The position numbers and the translations under genes were made by a program. The notes beneath the pieces are model-generated. The model made no database searches. It was not told the origin of the DNA and saw only the letters and a program-made list of their open reading frames with translations. Positions 18,220 to 28,222 of a stretch of 64,000 bases of DNA are shown here, in pieces. The stretch comes from Thermophagus xiamenensis (lineage in GTDB: Bacteria; Bacteroidota; Bacteroidia; Bacteroidales; Marinilabiliaceae). How positions within the stretch are numbered: position 1 is the stretch's first letter; each line of letters opens with the position of its first letter. Where the stretch lies: the NCBI RefSeq assembly GCF_900112795.1, contig NZ_FONA01000017.1, forward strand, positions 1 through 64,000, written 5' to 3'.

Positions 18220-19659
18220 TTAAAATTCAGCATTTTTAGGTGTACGCGGGAAAGGAATTACATCCCTTATATTGGTCATTCCTGTCACAAATAACATTAA
18301 CCGCTCAAAACCAAGACCAAACCCACTATGCGGGACAGAACCAAATCTTCGGGTATCTAAAAACCACCACATCTCTTCTTCCGGAATATTCATTTCCCTC
18401 ATTCGTTGAACCAATTTTCCATAGTCTTCTTCTCTCTGAGAACCGCCAATAATTTCACCTATTTGAGGAAACAAAACATCCATAGCCCGCACCGTCTTGT
18501 TATCTTCATTTAGCTTCATATAAAAAGCCTTAATTTCTTTAGGATAGTCAGTCAAAATCACTGGCTTTTTAAAATGTTTCTCCACCAAATACCGCTCATG
18601 CTCCGATTGAAGATCTGTTCCAAACCCCTGAATGGGATATTGAAATTTACCTTTCTTATTGGGCTTAGAATTTTCTAATATATTGATGGCCTCTGTATAT
18701 GTTAGCCTTACAAATTGATTCTCCAGAACGAATTTTAGCTTTTCGATAAGTTCCATTGAGCGCTCAGAGGCTTTTTTGTTTTTTTCTTCCTCCTGTAGGC
18801 GTTTGCTCAGAAACTGAAGATCTTCCATGCAATGATCCAAGGCATATTGAATAAGGTATTTAAGGAATTCCTCAGCCAGGTCCATATTATCATTTAAATC
18901 ATAAAAAGCCATTTCGGGCTCAATCATCCAGAACTCTGCCAGATGTCGCGAAGTATTAGAATTTTCTGCTCTAAAAGTTGGCCCAAAAGTATAAATCTCC
19001 GACATTGCCAACGCCGCCAGTTCGCCTTCCAATTGACCGGAAACAGTTAAATTAGTAGGCTTTCCAAAAAAATCTTTAGAATAATCTATTTTATTTTCTT
19101 CATTACGTGGCGGATTCTCCAGGTCTAAGGTCGTAACCTGAAACATTTCTCCCGCACCTTCTGCATCTGAAGCAGTAATAATAGGTGTATGAATATTATA
19201 AAAGCCTTTTTGATTGAAGAACTGATGCACCGCAAAAATCATGGCATGTCTTATCCTTGTAATAGCACCAAAGGTATTGGTACGGAATCGAAGGTGAGCT
19301 ATCTCCCTCAAAAATTCAAGGGAATGTTTTTTGGGTTGCAAGGGATATTTCTCCGGGTCACAATCACCTAATACCTCTATCTTTCGGGCATGTAATTCCA
19401 CCTTTTGTGCGGACCCCAACGATTCCTTCAATTCACCTTCAACCGATAAGGCAGCACCGGTTGTAATCCGGCGAATTAAAGCCTCATCAAATTGGTCCAT
19501 ATCAACAACTATTTGAAGGTTGTTAATTCCTGAACCATCATTCAGAGCTACAAAATTTACTTTTTTATTTCCTCTACGGGTTCTCACCCAACCTTTTACC
19601 GTAAATGTTTTTCCAATTTCGTTCGACCTTAACAGATCGGCTACCTTAGTTCTCTGCAT
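18220..19659 (-). CDS. asnS: Asparagine--tRNA ligase
   Basis: Charges tRNA-Asn. The N-terminal OB-fold anticodon-binding domain has [22 protein letters not shown], and the class II core shows motif 2 around [21 protein letters not shown] and motif 3 [15 protein letters not shown] near the C-terminus. In-frame TTG at 19692 would add 11 residues, but ATG at 19659 ([10 protein letters not shown]) fits the family N-terminus and is preferred, giving 479 residues. It is the only aminoacyl-tRNA synthetase in the window. No T-box-like leader is seen in the 160-base upstream gap. Confidence 0.96.
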   Translation of the reverse strand: MQRTKVADLLRSNEIGKTFTVKGWVRTRRGNKKVNFVALNDGSGINNLQIVVDMDQFDEALIRRITTGAALSVEGELKESLGSAQKVELHARKIEVLGDCDPEKYPLQPKKHSLEFLREIAHLRFRTNTFGAITRIRHAMIFAVHQFFNQKGFYNIHTPIITASDAEGAGEMFQVTTLDLENPPRNEENKIDYSKDFFGKPTNLTVSGQLEGELAALAMSEIYTFGPTFRAENSNTSRHLAEFWMIEPEMAFYDLNDNMDLAEEFLKYLIQYALDHCMEDLQFLSKRLQEEEKNKKASERSMELIEKLKFVLENQFVRLTYTEAINILENSKPNKKGKFQYPIQGFGTDLQSEHERYLVEKHFKKPVILTDYPKEIKAFYMKLNEDNKTVRAMDVLFPQIGEIIGGSQREEDYGKLVQRMREMNIPEEEMWWFLDTRRFGSVPHSGFGLGFERLMLFVTGMTNIRDVIPFPRTPKNAEF

Positions 19660-19815
19660 CAGCTTATATATTTTTAGTCCTGAAGTCCACAAAATTAATG
19701 AATAGTTTTAATCAGACCATTTCTTTTACTTTATTTATACCAAATTCAATACAATAAAAAATAAAATTTTTGTAGCTATTTTAATGTAGATAAACAGATT
19801 CAATATTAAACCACC

Positions 19816-20376
19816 CTATCTATTTCTATTCCTCCAACCTTTACCTTTTCCATTTCCACGTCCTTCGCCTCGTCCCTGACCACGACGATATTGACCTATT
19901 TCTGAAATCACCTCCATAAAGCGTTCCTGTTGTTTCGGGGTACATAAATTTTTAATTTGAATGAAATGTTCATAGGTAGCTTTTTTTAGAGCATATTGAA
20001 TTTTACCGGATTGATAAGCCAATGAATCCAATTGATTTTTATCCGGTTTTTCCTTTTGTATTTCCCGGATGATAGCTAAATCTATACTGTCGAGCCGATT
20101 TATATATTCGGTCATTTTTTGACGATACTGCCCCTCTGTCTGCAAAAAATTAACAGACTGTTCCTTCGAAAATCCTAATAGATTTATCATTCTGTAATAC
20201 CCGGTTCCGGCCGATATATTATTAGAACCCGATGTATCTTCATTCAACGAAGATATGGACCCGGAAGCTTCCCCCGAAGGTATGTTATTTGGCTTCCAGC
20301 ATTGATAAATAAACCATCCTGACAAAAAGGCGCCTAATAAGATGAGAATGGTTACTATAATCGTCTTTTTATTCAT
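19816..20376 (-). CDS. Spy/CpxP-like periplasmic protein
   Basis: A 186-residue protein with one N-terminal membrane anchor (IIVTILILLGAFLSGWFIY) and a helical periplasmic part. The motif pattern LGFSKEQSVNFLQTEGQYRQKM and LCTPKQQERFMEVI resembles Spy/CpxP-family proteins that buffer metal or misfolding stress. The C-terminus is a basic Gly/Arg-rich tail (RRGQGRGEGRGNGKGKG). Its start overlaps the anti-sigma stop by eight bases, so it belongs to the ECF sigma operon. It may sense the stress that frees the sigma factor, which is inference. Confidence 0.7.
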   Translation of the reverse strand: MNKKTIIVTILILLGAFLSGWFIYQCWKPNNIPSGEASGSISSLNEDTSGSNNISAGTGYYRMINLLGFSKEQSVNFLQTEGQYRQKMTEYINRLDSIDLAIIREIQKEKPDKNQLDSLAYQSGKIQYALKKATYEHFIQIKNLCTPKQQERFMEVISEIGQYRRGQGRGEGRGNGKGKGWRNRNR

Positions 20377-20791
20377 TTTGATAGGTATTTAGCCATGTTT
20401 CTTCTAATAACGTTCCCGGATTATCTGATAAATAATATTCCGAAGCAATAATTTCAACGGATTCTTCAGAAATAGTATCTAAGCTGATAAATATTTGGGC
20501 TGAAAAAAAACCTAACAGCAAAAAAATAAACGACAACACAGGTATAAGTACCCTTTTCATTTGCCTTTCTCTATTGGTTCTACGCTCAATTTTCGCTATT
20601 ACACGAGTGGTAATGAAAGGGGAAATTTTTTCGGATTTCTCTTCAGATATATATTGAAATAATTTTAGAAATTGTTCATATGCAGCATGGCACGAAGGGC
20701 ATTCTTCCATATGTTTTTGCATATCCTTCGTAATGTTTTTCTGCTCTCTTTCCGGTAAAGCCAACAGTTTATTAAATTCTTTACAATTCAT
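20369..20791 (-). CDS. Anti-sigma factor with zinc-finger domain
   Basis: A 140-residue single-pass membrane protein. The cytosolic N-terminus has the zinc anti-sigma arrangement H27-x3-C31-x2-C34 (HMEECPSCH) plus C3. A hydrophobic segment follows at about residues 85-106 (VLIPVLSFIFLLLGFFSAQI), then a short periplasmic tail. It should hold the ECF sigma encoded 31 bases upstream inactive. It overlaps the Spy-like gene by eight bases. Family placement is strong from the motif and operon position. Confidence 0.85.
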   Translation of the reverse strand: MNCKEFNKLLALPEREQKNITKDMQKHMEECPSCHAAYEQFLKLFQYISEEKSEKISPFITTRVIAKIERRTNRERQMKRVLIPVLSFIFLLLGFFSAQIFISLDTISEESVEIIASEYYLSDNPGTLLEETWLNTYQNE

Positions 20792-20822
20792 GAAGAATGA
20801 TATTATAAGATTGAATTAAAAG

Positions 20823-21377
20823 TCAATTTGTTTTTTGTGACAACATTTTCTGTAAGTTCTTTCTGGCTCTGAAAAGTAAACTTTCAGCTGCCTTTGGTGA
20901 AATTTTCATTACAGAAGCAACTTCTTTGATGCTTAATTCCTGGTAATAAACCAAAATAAAAGCTTTTCTTTGATTAATTTTTAAACGGCCTATTGCTTCT
21001 TTAATTTCCTGTTTAACCTCTGTCCTCATTAAACGATGATCTGCATTTTCTGAGGGGTTAGAGAAATCATTCACCGCTTTACTTAACCCAACAAATGACC
21101 TTAATTTATTTTTTCTAACCTGATTAATGGCACTATTAACAGCGATACGGTAAAGCCATGTACTAAAAGTTGAGCGCTCGTCAAAGGATTTTAGTGAATT
21201 CCATACTTTAATAAAAATATCCTGGGTCAGGTCCTCTGCATCATCCCTACTATGTAAAAATCCCATACAAGTTTGAAATACTTTTTGTCGGTATAAGTCA
21301 ATCAACTTAGAAAAAGCTTCTATATTGCCTTCCTTTGACAGTTTAACCAGTTCATATTCGGATGGAGATGACTGCAT
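20823..21377 (-). CDS. ECF-type RNA polymerase sigma factor (RpoE-like)
   Basis: A 184-residue group IV sigma factor. Region 2 includes FSKLIDLYRQKVFQTCMGFL, DAEDLTQDIFIKVW and FSTWLYRIAVNSAINQVRK. Region 4 has RLKINQRKAFILVYYQELSIKEVASVMKISPKAAESLLFRARKNLQ, a clear helix-turn-helix. It is first in a three-gene unit with an anti-sigma factor and a Spy-like protein, so it probably responds to envelope or metal stress. Its own promoter was not identified. Confidence 0.92.
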   Translation of the reverse strand: MQSSPSEYELVKLSKEGNIEAFSKLIDLYRQKVFQTCMGFLHSRDDAEDLTQDIFIKVWNSLKSFDERSTFSTWLYRIAVNSAINQVRKNKLRSFVGLSKAVNDFSNPSENADHRLMRTEVKQEIKEAIGRLKINQRKAFILVYYQELSIKEVASVMKISPKAAESLLFRARKNLQKMLSQKTN

Positions 21378-21427
21378 GCAATATAATTAGGGTATAGCTA
21401 AATTAAACGTTAACAGATATGATAAGT

Positions 21428-21460
21428 GATGCAGAAGATTCATAATAAACCTCCTGCATC
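21428..21460. repeat. Hairpin upstream of the ECF sigma operon
   Basis: GATGCAG at 21428-21434 pairs with CTGCATC at 21454-21460, extended by AG/CT across one mismatch, with a loop of about 13 bases. No T-run follows directly, so it may be a weak terminator of the gene at 21511 or a regulatory structure in the 133-base gap. Confidence 0.45.
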
Positions 21461-21510
21461 AACTCTTTTCAAATTATTTTTTCTTTAAAGTTACATTAAA
21501 TACCAATAGT

Positions 21511-21942
21511 TTAGTTACCTTCTTTATTTGTATTTCCGGCAGGTTGAAGTATTGCTCCGTTTTCAATCCTGTCACAAATACCGTTATTGTTGGCATCTAC
21601 ATAATTGGCCAAACCAAATCGCCGACCATAGTTTCCTTTTCCTGAACCATTCCGAATGCCATTGCCATTTCCATTGAAAGACCTGTTTCCGGAATTTCGG
21701 TTTAACCCTTTTCCGTTATTCCTGCCCTGACCTAATCCATTGCCGGGACCCAGGCCTTGTCCCGGACGTTTTCCATCATAATGGTCACAAATACCATCAC
21801 CATTGTTATCGATAAAGCCCGGTCGGTTAGTCTGGATAACCTGACTTGATTCTTCACTCTGGTTGTTTTCCTGAGCCTGAAGGTTTTGGTAGCTAAAGAT
21901 AAACCCTAAAACCATTAACAACGTAAATCCTAACTTTTTCAT
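21511..21942 (-). CDS. Secreted Gly/Asn-rich protein with EF-hand-like loops
   Basis: A 143-residue exported protein (signal peptide MKKLGFTLLMVLGFIFSYQN, cleavage near LQAQ). Two calcium-loop-like motifs flank a low-complexity centre: DNNGDGICDHYD (45-56) and DANNNGICDRIEN (116-128). The centre is rich in G, N and R (for example GNGNGIRNGSGKGNYGRR). It lies upstream of the ECF sigma on the same strand, and similar low-complexity proteins accompany such operons in related genomes (family knowledge), so it may be a target or part of the stress response. Function unknown. Confidence 0.65.
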   Translation of the reverse strand: MKKLGFTLLMVLGFIFSYQNLQAQENNQSEESSQVIQTNRPGFIDNNGDGICDHYDGKRPGQGLGPGNGLGQGRNNGKGLNRNSGNRSFNGNGNGIRNGSGKGNYGRRFGLANYVDANNNGICDRIENGAILQPAGNTNKEGN

Positions 21943-22028
21943 AATGCTATAATTTTTTATTGTTTGTATCTTTTTGACACCTTTCTGAGAAAAATCATTC
22001 GTTTTTTTTAAAAAAAATCATCAAACTG

Positions 22029-22059
22029 TTTGCATTTTGGATAAAGTTATCCATATTTG
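22029..22059 (+). promoter_or_regulatory. Promoter of the metY attenuator, inside an inverted repeat
   Basis: TTTG at 22029-22032, a 19-base spacer, then CATATTTG at 22052-22059 match the Bacteroidota -33/-7 pattern with one mismatch in the -7 box. The leader ATG is 20 bases further on. The promoter sits in an inverted repeat, GTTTGCA (22028-22034) with TGCAAAC (22058-22064), with inner arms GGATAA and TTATCC, which could be a repressor operator. Confidence 0.6.
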
Positions 22060-22078
22060 CAAACGAATAATACATTGA

Positions 22079-22189
22079 ATGAAGAATACAACCACAAATA
22101 TTAATTCACTGGTTGCCGCAATAAGTACCCGCGGAACTTCCTTCACTACCTCTACAGGTATGATGATGGGACGAATGTCTATGGCATAA
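22079..22189 (+). CDS. Met-rich leader peptide for metY attenuation
   Basis: A 36-codon frame, ATG 22079 to TAA 22189, too short for ordinary gene calling. It reads MKNTTTNINSLVAAISTRGT then SFTTSTGMMMGRMSMA. Five of the last nine residues are Met and eight codons in all are Thr, so a ribosome would pause here when charged tRNA-Met is scarce. The stop is four bases upstream of one arm of an antiterminator and about 140 bases upstream of metY. The match between peptide composition and downstream methionine genes is the main support. No SAM riboswitch-like core was recognised. Confidence 0.75.
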   Translation: MKNTTTNINSLVAAISTRGTSFTTSTGMMMGRMSMA

Positions 22190-22193
22190 GTCT

Positions 22194-22299
22194 CGTTGAC
22201 GCATCATATCTGTACATCTTATCAAATTCCACAAAGCTTAAAATTCAGAATTAAATCAGATACCGGTGCGTCAACGCAGCGGAATAGGATGATTTTTTT
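22194..22299 (+). promoter_or_regulatory. Transcription attenuator: antiterminator and terminator before metY
   Basis: CGTTGACGCA (22194-22203) pairs perfectly with TGCGTCAACG (22267-22276). The second arm is also part of a hairpin: AAATCA (22253-22258), TA, CCG, TGCG, loop TCAA, CGCA, CGG, TA and TGATTT (22290-22295), ending in a T-run to 22299. The two structures cannot coexist. A ribosome finishing the leader would cover 22194-22203 and let the terminator form; one stalled at the Met codons would allow the antiterminator. Confidence 0.75.
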
Positions 22300-22315
22300 A
22301 TTTATTAACCTATAA

Positions 22316-23632
<1,317 letters not shown>

Positions 23633-23653
23633 TTTGCTTTTCCCTATTTTTGG

Positions 23654-23691
23654 AGCCCCTTATTTCCCCTTTAAAAATGGAGTAAGGGGCT
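23654..23691 (+). terminator. Hairpin between metY and homoserine dehydrogenase
   Basis: AGCCCCTTA and TAAGGGGCT pair perfectly over nine bases with a 20-base loop, just after the metY stop. The following TAGCTTTT is a poor T-tract, so read-through into the next gene is likely. Confidence 0.5.
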
Positions 23692-23734
23692 TAGCTTTTC
23701 ACTTCCTTTGAATTCAAAATATAAATTTAAGTCC

Positions 23735-24934
23735 ATGACTCGTCAAAAACTAACGTTAGGATTATTTGGCTTTGGTGTTGTAGGGCAAGGCCTTTATGAT
23801 GTATTAAAGAAGAGTCCCGCACTGGATGTTAAAGTGGAAAAAATATGCGTTAAACGGAAAATTAAACGCTCGTTGCCCGAACATTTTTTTTGTTATAATC
23901 CGGATGATATTCTGGAAAATGACCGTATAAATACAATTGTGGAATTAATAGATAATGCCGATGAAGCATACTTTATTGTAAAAAAAGCACTGCTTAAAGG
24001 GAAAAATGTGGTTTCGGCCAACAAAAAAATGCTAGCCGAAAATCTTGCAGAACTAGTGTCGCTGGCTAAAGAAAAAAATGTATCTCTTCTGTACGAAGCA
24101 TCGGCTTGTGGAAGCATCCCTGTTATTCGAAACCTGGAAGAGTATTACGATAACGATTTATTGCTTTCCGTTACCGGTATTCTCAATGGGTCTTCAAATT
24201 ATATCCTTTCTAAAATTTTTGATAATAATCAAAGTTACGAAGAAGCTCTAAAGGAAGCACAAAATTTGGGGTTTGCCGAATCCAATCCGTCCTTTGACGT
24301 GGATGGCTTTGATTCTTTATATAAGCTGATTATATTAACAATGCACAGCTTTGGAGTCATTGTACCACCCAACGATGTGCTCAATTACGGAATTTCCAAT
24401 ATATCGGATTTTGATATTAATTTCGCAAAAGAAAAAGGTTACAAAATAAAATTGGTAGGGCAGGTAGAACGTCTTCATGATAAAAAAATTACCCTCTTTG
24501 TATTACCACGGTTCGTATCAAAAGATAAATACATTTATAGTGTAGAGGATGAATTCAATGGTGTGGTTATCAAAGGACTGGCATACGACAAACAATTTAT
24601 GTTCGGAAAAGGCGCAGGCGGTCATCCAACAGGTTCGGCAGTATTATCGGATATAACTGCTTTAGGCCATTCTTATCGTTATGAATATAAGAAGGCTACT
24701 TATTTCGGCGGGTTCGAATACTATAAAGAAGGGGCCATTGAAGTATATCTACGGTACAGTAATCCGGAAATTCTAAAATATTTTGAGTTCAATTCCATTT
24801 CAGAAGAATATCATGGACCGAAATATCACTATAAAATTGGATTCATTCGGCTGGATAAACTTATCGACATCAAAGACAAATTAAGAACCATGGACATTTT
24901 TTTGGCTGCTACCGGCAAAACATTGAATTATTAA
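23735..24934 (+). CDS. hom: Homoserine dehydrogenase
   Basis: Reduces aspartate semialdehyde to homoserine, the branch point to Thr and Met. The NAD(P)-binding fold is at the N-terminus (LGLFGFGVVGQGLYDVL). The catalytic region has VSANKKMLAENLAEL, ASACGSIPVIRNLEEYYDN, GILNGSSNYILSK and SNPSFDVDGFDSLYKL. The GAGGHPTGSAVLSDI motif near the C-terminus is diagnostic. It lacks a fused aspartate kinase; the last 60-70 residues may be a small regulatory tail. ATG at 23735 is preferred over in-frame TTG at 23708. It follows metY by 102 bases. Confidence 0.93.
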   Translation: MTRQKLTLGLFGFGVVGQGLYDVLKKSPALDVKVEKICVKRKIKRSLPEHFFCYNPDDILENDRINTIVELIDNADEAYFIVKKALLKGKNVVSANKKMLAENLAELVSLAKEKNVSLLYEASACGSIPVIRNLEEYYDNDLLLSVTGILNGSSNYILSKIFDNNQSYEEALKEAQNLGFAESNPSFDVDGFDSLYKLIILTMHSFGVIVPPNDVLNYGISNISDFDINFAKEKGYKIKLVGQVERLHDKKITLFVLPRFVSKDKYIYSVEDEFNGVVIKGLAYDKQFMFGKGAGGHPTGSAVLSDITALGHSYRYEYKKATYFGGFEYYKEGAIEVYLRYSNPEILKYFEFNSISEEYHGPKYHYKIGFIRLDKLIDIKDKLRTMDIFLAATGKTLNY

Positions 24935-24936
24935 TA

Positions 24937-25650
24937 TTACCTGTCGGCATAGCCTATGGTTAATGCTGAAAGCTTAATGCCCGGAACATCCCTTAGCGAT
25001 TGACAAAATGATTCTATAGTTGAACCGGTGGTAACCACATCGTCCAAAACTAAAATATGTTTGTTTATGAGAGGGACTTGGTCAATGACCCTAAAAATAT
25101 CTTTTACATTTTGCCACCTCTCATATCGTCCACGCCGGGTTTGGCTTTCATTATATTCCGGTCGGACTACAGCTTTATTAATTACAGGGATTGATGTAAT
25201 TTCGTTAATGCCATAAGCAAGCAACTCGGATTGGTTATAGCCTCTTATTCTTTGTTTTCGGTAATGAAGTGGTATGGGTACAATGGCATCGAATTGCCCG
25301 GCCATTTCCGTTTGTTTCAACATTTTTCCGGCCAACCGGCCTAAATAAATACCGGTTTCTTTACCTCCATGATACTTTAAATGATGAATTAGCTTTTGAA
25401 GAAGCTCTGCCTTCCGGTAGTAAAACAGTGAGGCTGCATATTCCAATTTTACCCGTCCCCAAAACATTTGAGCAACCGGATTATCTTTTTTCTTTAGAAA
25501 GTTGGTTCTGGGCAACTCCATTTCACAGCGCCCACAAATGACTGTACGTGAACTTTTCAGTATCTTTCCACACCCCTTACATATAACAGGAAAAAATAGT
25601 GATGTTAAACCGGATAAATACCTGGCTAATGGTGCTAAATCCATCATCAT
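24937..25650 (-). CDS. ComF family phosphoribosyltransferase-like protein
   Basis: A protein of the ComF/GntX family, linked in other bacteria to DNA uptake or phosphoribosyl transfer; its reaction here is unknown. Two zinc CxxC pairs lie at the N-terminus (CKGCGKIL and CGRCEMEL). The PRPP-binding loop ILVLDDVVTTGSTIESF is near the C-terminus. The frame is open to 25737, but this extension overlaps the pit gene and is basic, so the first of three ATG at 25650 (MMMDLAPLARYLSGL) is the likely start. It is convergent with homoserine dehydrogenase, two bases apart. Confidence 0.85.
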   Translation of the reverse strand: MMMDLAPLARYLSGLTSLFFPVICKGCGKILKSSRTVICGRCEMELPRTNFLKKKDNPVAQMFWGRVKLEYAASLFYYRKAELLQKLIHHLKYHGGKETGIYLGRLAGKMLKQTEMAGQFDAIVPIPLHYRKQRIRGYNQSELLAYGINEITSIPVINKAVVRPEYNESQTRRGRYERWQNVKDIFRVIDQVPLINKHILVLDDVVTTGSTIESFCQSLRDVPGIKLSALTIGYADR

Positions 25651-25702
25651 TTCATTTATCAGATTTCTATAATTTCCTTTACAGGTTGTAATGTACAGAC
25701 CT

Positions 25703-27973
25703 TTAATTGTCAAAGAAATTCTTAAGCGACTTAACAAGATTTACCGAATATAAAATCAAATTTCGCGATTCCGAAAGCAGTTCAAGGTATAGAATATTAA
25801 TGCGTGTTTTCCCCGAACCCGACCTTATCTTTTTTAAATGACGAAAACGTAAAAGTTCTATAAGATTAAAGATAGCTTCCTGCCGCTGAATAAGTTCCGG
25901 AAACATAAAATATTTTTTATCTTTTTCCAAATAAACCATAAAGTTAAAAAAGGCGGTGGTTTCTTCTGCCAAAGTCGTCAAATCCTCCTTTTGATAATCG
26001 GTAAGACCTCTATGTTGATTCTTGAAATGCGCATATGCTGGTTCTACCATCAACGACAATGTGTTGCCTAATTCCGTTAAATAATCGAGGGCCTGAACAA
26101 AATATTGCCCAGAATCCTGTGTTTCTTCTGGTATTCGGGTTAAGGTTGAAAAAAATTCCGTTTTGGAATGTTTGATATGCCTTTTAAGTTGTTTGGTTTT
26201 CTCGGATACTTCGAACAATTCATTTTTGTTTTCTTCCAAAAGCCCTTTTATCAATAGCATATATATTTTGGACGATTCCAGAATCATTTTTCGGATTGTG
26301 TCACTGCCCGAATTTTGAAGCCAATCAATATTTTGTGCTACTTCTTCATAAATTTCCCGTTTAAATAATTCCCGCTCTTCAATCCTTTTTTTATGAAACT
26401 GAGTGGTTTTTATTAAAAATAATGTCATTAATAATAATGAAATAAGTATGGCAATCCATCCTCCCCACCATAACAGAAGAGTCAGGAAAAAAGCACCCAA
26501 AAACCCCAGGCAGGCGGTTATAAACCATCCGCCAAGTATTGTTAATACCCCTGATATACGATAAACAGCACTCTCCCGACTCCAGGCCTGGTCGGCCATG
26601 GATGTTCCCATGGCTACCATAAATACGACGAAAGTGGTGGATAAAGGAAAAGCCCAGGCCGTGCCAAGACTGATTAATAGACTTGCAACAATCAAATTTA
26701 CCGTAGCACGTATAGTATCAAAATAGATTACCCCATCCAAGGCTTCAGAAGTTTTAATATCATCCATCTTTTGATACCTATTGGCCACATATTGGTGAAT
26801 TGGTTTGGGTATTAACTGAACTACCTTATTATATAATCCTAAAAAACTCCTTACCACAACTCTGGAAAGTTGCGATGGTTCAAAATGTTCATGACCTGCC
26901 CGTTGCCGACCCAGATATACTTCGGTCTCTGTAACACTTCGTAATTTCTTCGAATAAAATAACGTAATTACCATTACCACTCCGGAAAGGAGAAAAAACA
27001 ACGCATTAGCATTACCACCTATCCCATGATTTCTTAGCCATTCTTTACTTAAAAAAGACAAACTAAATTGTTCCGGCATTACGCCCGGGTCTTTAGTAAG
27101 ATAGGCTTTAAAACTTTCTATGCCTGCCAACGGGATACCTATAAAATTCACTAAATCATTTGCTGCAAACGAAAGGGCCAAAGCAAAAGTACCGATTACA
27201 ACTACTACCCGCGAAGTATTGACTTGAAACAGAAAACGTAAAACAAATAGGACAAAAAACGTGATTGAAAAAAACAATACGAAAAAAATTACGGGGTGAT
27301 GATTTAACCACTCATTGGCATTGATATTTATAACTTCCGAAACCTTAATTCCTTTGTGCAATATCAAGTAAAGTATAATGGTTATGGAAATAGTTCCATA
27401 CAACAATCGTATCCAACCTGACCGACTTTGAAAGTTAAAACCCAATAATAATCTGGTAATAAACTGAATGATTGCTCCCAGGACAAAAGAGATGATGATC
27501 GATACCAAAATCCCTGAAAAGAGTATAAATACTCGTCCGGTATTTATGTAATCGGTAAGCAGAGCATCGCCTGTTATCGAATGATTGCTTTTTATCAAGG
27601 CCATTGCCAGTGCTGCACCGGTAAGCTCAAATACTACTGCCATGGTTGTTGAAGTGGGAAAACCTAAAGTATTAAAGGTGTCTATTAAAATTATATCCAC
27701 TATCATTACACCCAAAAAGAGAACCAAAAGTTCTGTTAAATAAAAATTTTGAGGATAGATTACACCTTCCCGTGCCACCTCCATCATCCCCACCGAATAA
27801 AGTGTACCTATTATCAAACCAAAACCGGCAATCCAATATATGGTGCGGCTTTTTGCTACTCTGCTACCTATAGCCGAATTGAGAAAGTTAACGGCATCAT
27901 TGGATACCCCAACAATTAAATCTATTATACCCAGTATGGCGAGTAATATGGCAATAACCCAAACGAATGTCAT
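25703..27973 (-). CDS. pit: PiT-family inorganic phosphate transporter with PhoU-like C-terminal domain
   Basis: A multi-spanning inner-membrane phosphate permease. Both family repeats are visible: GVSNDAVNFLNSAIGS near residue 22 and SFAANDLVNFIGIPLAG near 268, with the serine/threonine-rich GFPTSTTMAVVFELTG and FPLSTTFVVFMVAMGTS. The last roughly 220 residues (from IKTTQFHKKR) are soluble, helical and PhoU/DUF47-like, here fused to the permease. At 756 residues it is much longer than a bare PiT. It is divergent from a PhoR/PhoB-like pair, so phosphate control is likely. Confidence 0.88.
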   Translation of the reverse strand: MTFVWVIAILLAILGIIDLIVGVSNDAVNFLNSAIGSRVAKSRTIYWIAGFGLIIGTLYSVGMMEVAREGVIYPQNFYLTELLVLFLGVMIVDIILIDTFNTLGFPTSTTMAVVFELTGAALAMALIKSNHSITGDALLTDYINTGRVFILFSGILVSIIISFVLGAIIQFITRLLLGFNFQSRSGWIRLLYGTISITIILYLILHKGIKVSEVININANEWLNHHPVIFFVLFFSITFFVLFVLRFLFQVNTSRVVVVIGTFALALSFAANDLVNFIGIPLAGIESFKAYLTKDPGVMPEQFSLSFLSKEWLRNHGIGGNANALFFLLSGVVMVITLFYSKKLRSVTETEVYLGRQRAGHEHFEPSQLSRVVVRSFLGLYNKVVQLIPKPIHQYVANRYQKMDDIKTSEALDGVIYFDTIRATVNLIVASLLISLGTAWAFPLSTTFVVFMVAMGTSMADQAWSRESAVYRISGVLTILGGWFITACLGFLGAFFLTLLLWWGGWIAILISLLLMTLFLIKTTQFHKKRIEERELFKREIYEEVAQNIDWLQNSGSDTIRKMILESSKIYMLLIKGLLEENKNELFEVSEKTKQLKRHIKHSKTEFFSTLTRIPEETQDSGQYFVQALDYLTELGNTLSLMVEPAYAHFKNQHRGLTDYQKEDLTTLAEETTAFFNFMVYLEKDKKYFMFPELIQRQEAIFNLIELLRFRHLKKIRSGSGKTRINILYLELLSESRNLILYSVNLVKSLKNFFDN

Positions 27974-28152
27974 TATGCTTTTTTTATTTGATGAACAACA
28001 AAAATAGTGTCATATTAGCTGACTAAGCAGACCCCTATGTTAAATTATTGTTAGCTTTATTCCTTTTTTTTATTCAAATTTACTTTTAAAAAATTTAGTT
28101 TCAGGCTCATTGTCGTCTTAACATTAATTTAAAATAGCTACCGAAACATCTA

Positions 28153-28186
28153 TTGACTTACTTCATGGTATTTTCATTTATATTTG
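28153..28186 (+). promoter_or_regulatory. Candidate promoter of the PhoR/PhoB-like pair
   Basis: TATATTTG at 28179-28186 matches TAnnTTTG exactly. A TTG at 28153-28155 lies 23 bases upstream, a long spacing. The start codon is at 28223. The divergent gap 27974-28222 probably also holds the pit promoter, which I could not place. No Pho-box model for this phylum was applied. Confidence 0.45.
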
Positions 28187-28222
28187 TGTACCATGCTGTT
28201 GGGAAATGTATAATAAAATAGT

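Noticed and set aside
25651-25737. Longer start of the ComF-like protein
   Set aside because: The extension overlaps the pit gene end and has no family similarity; three ATG codons at 25642-25650 offer a better start.
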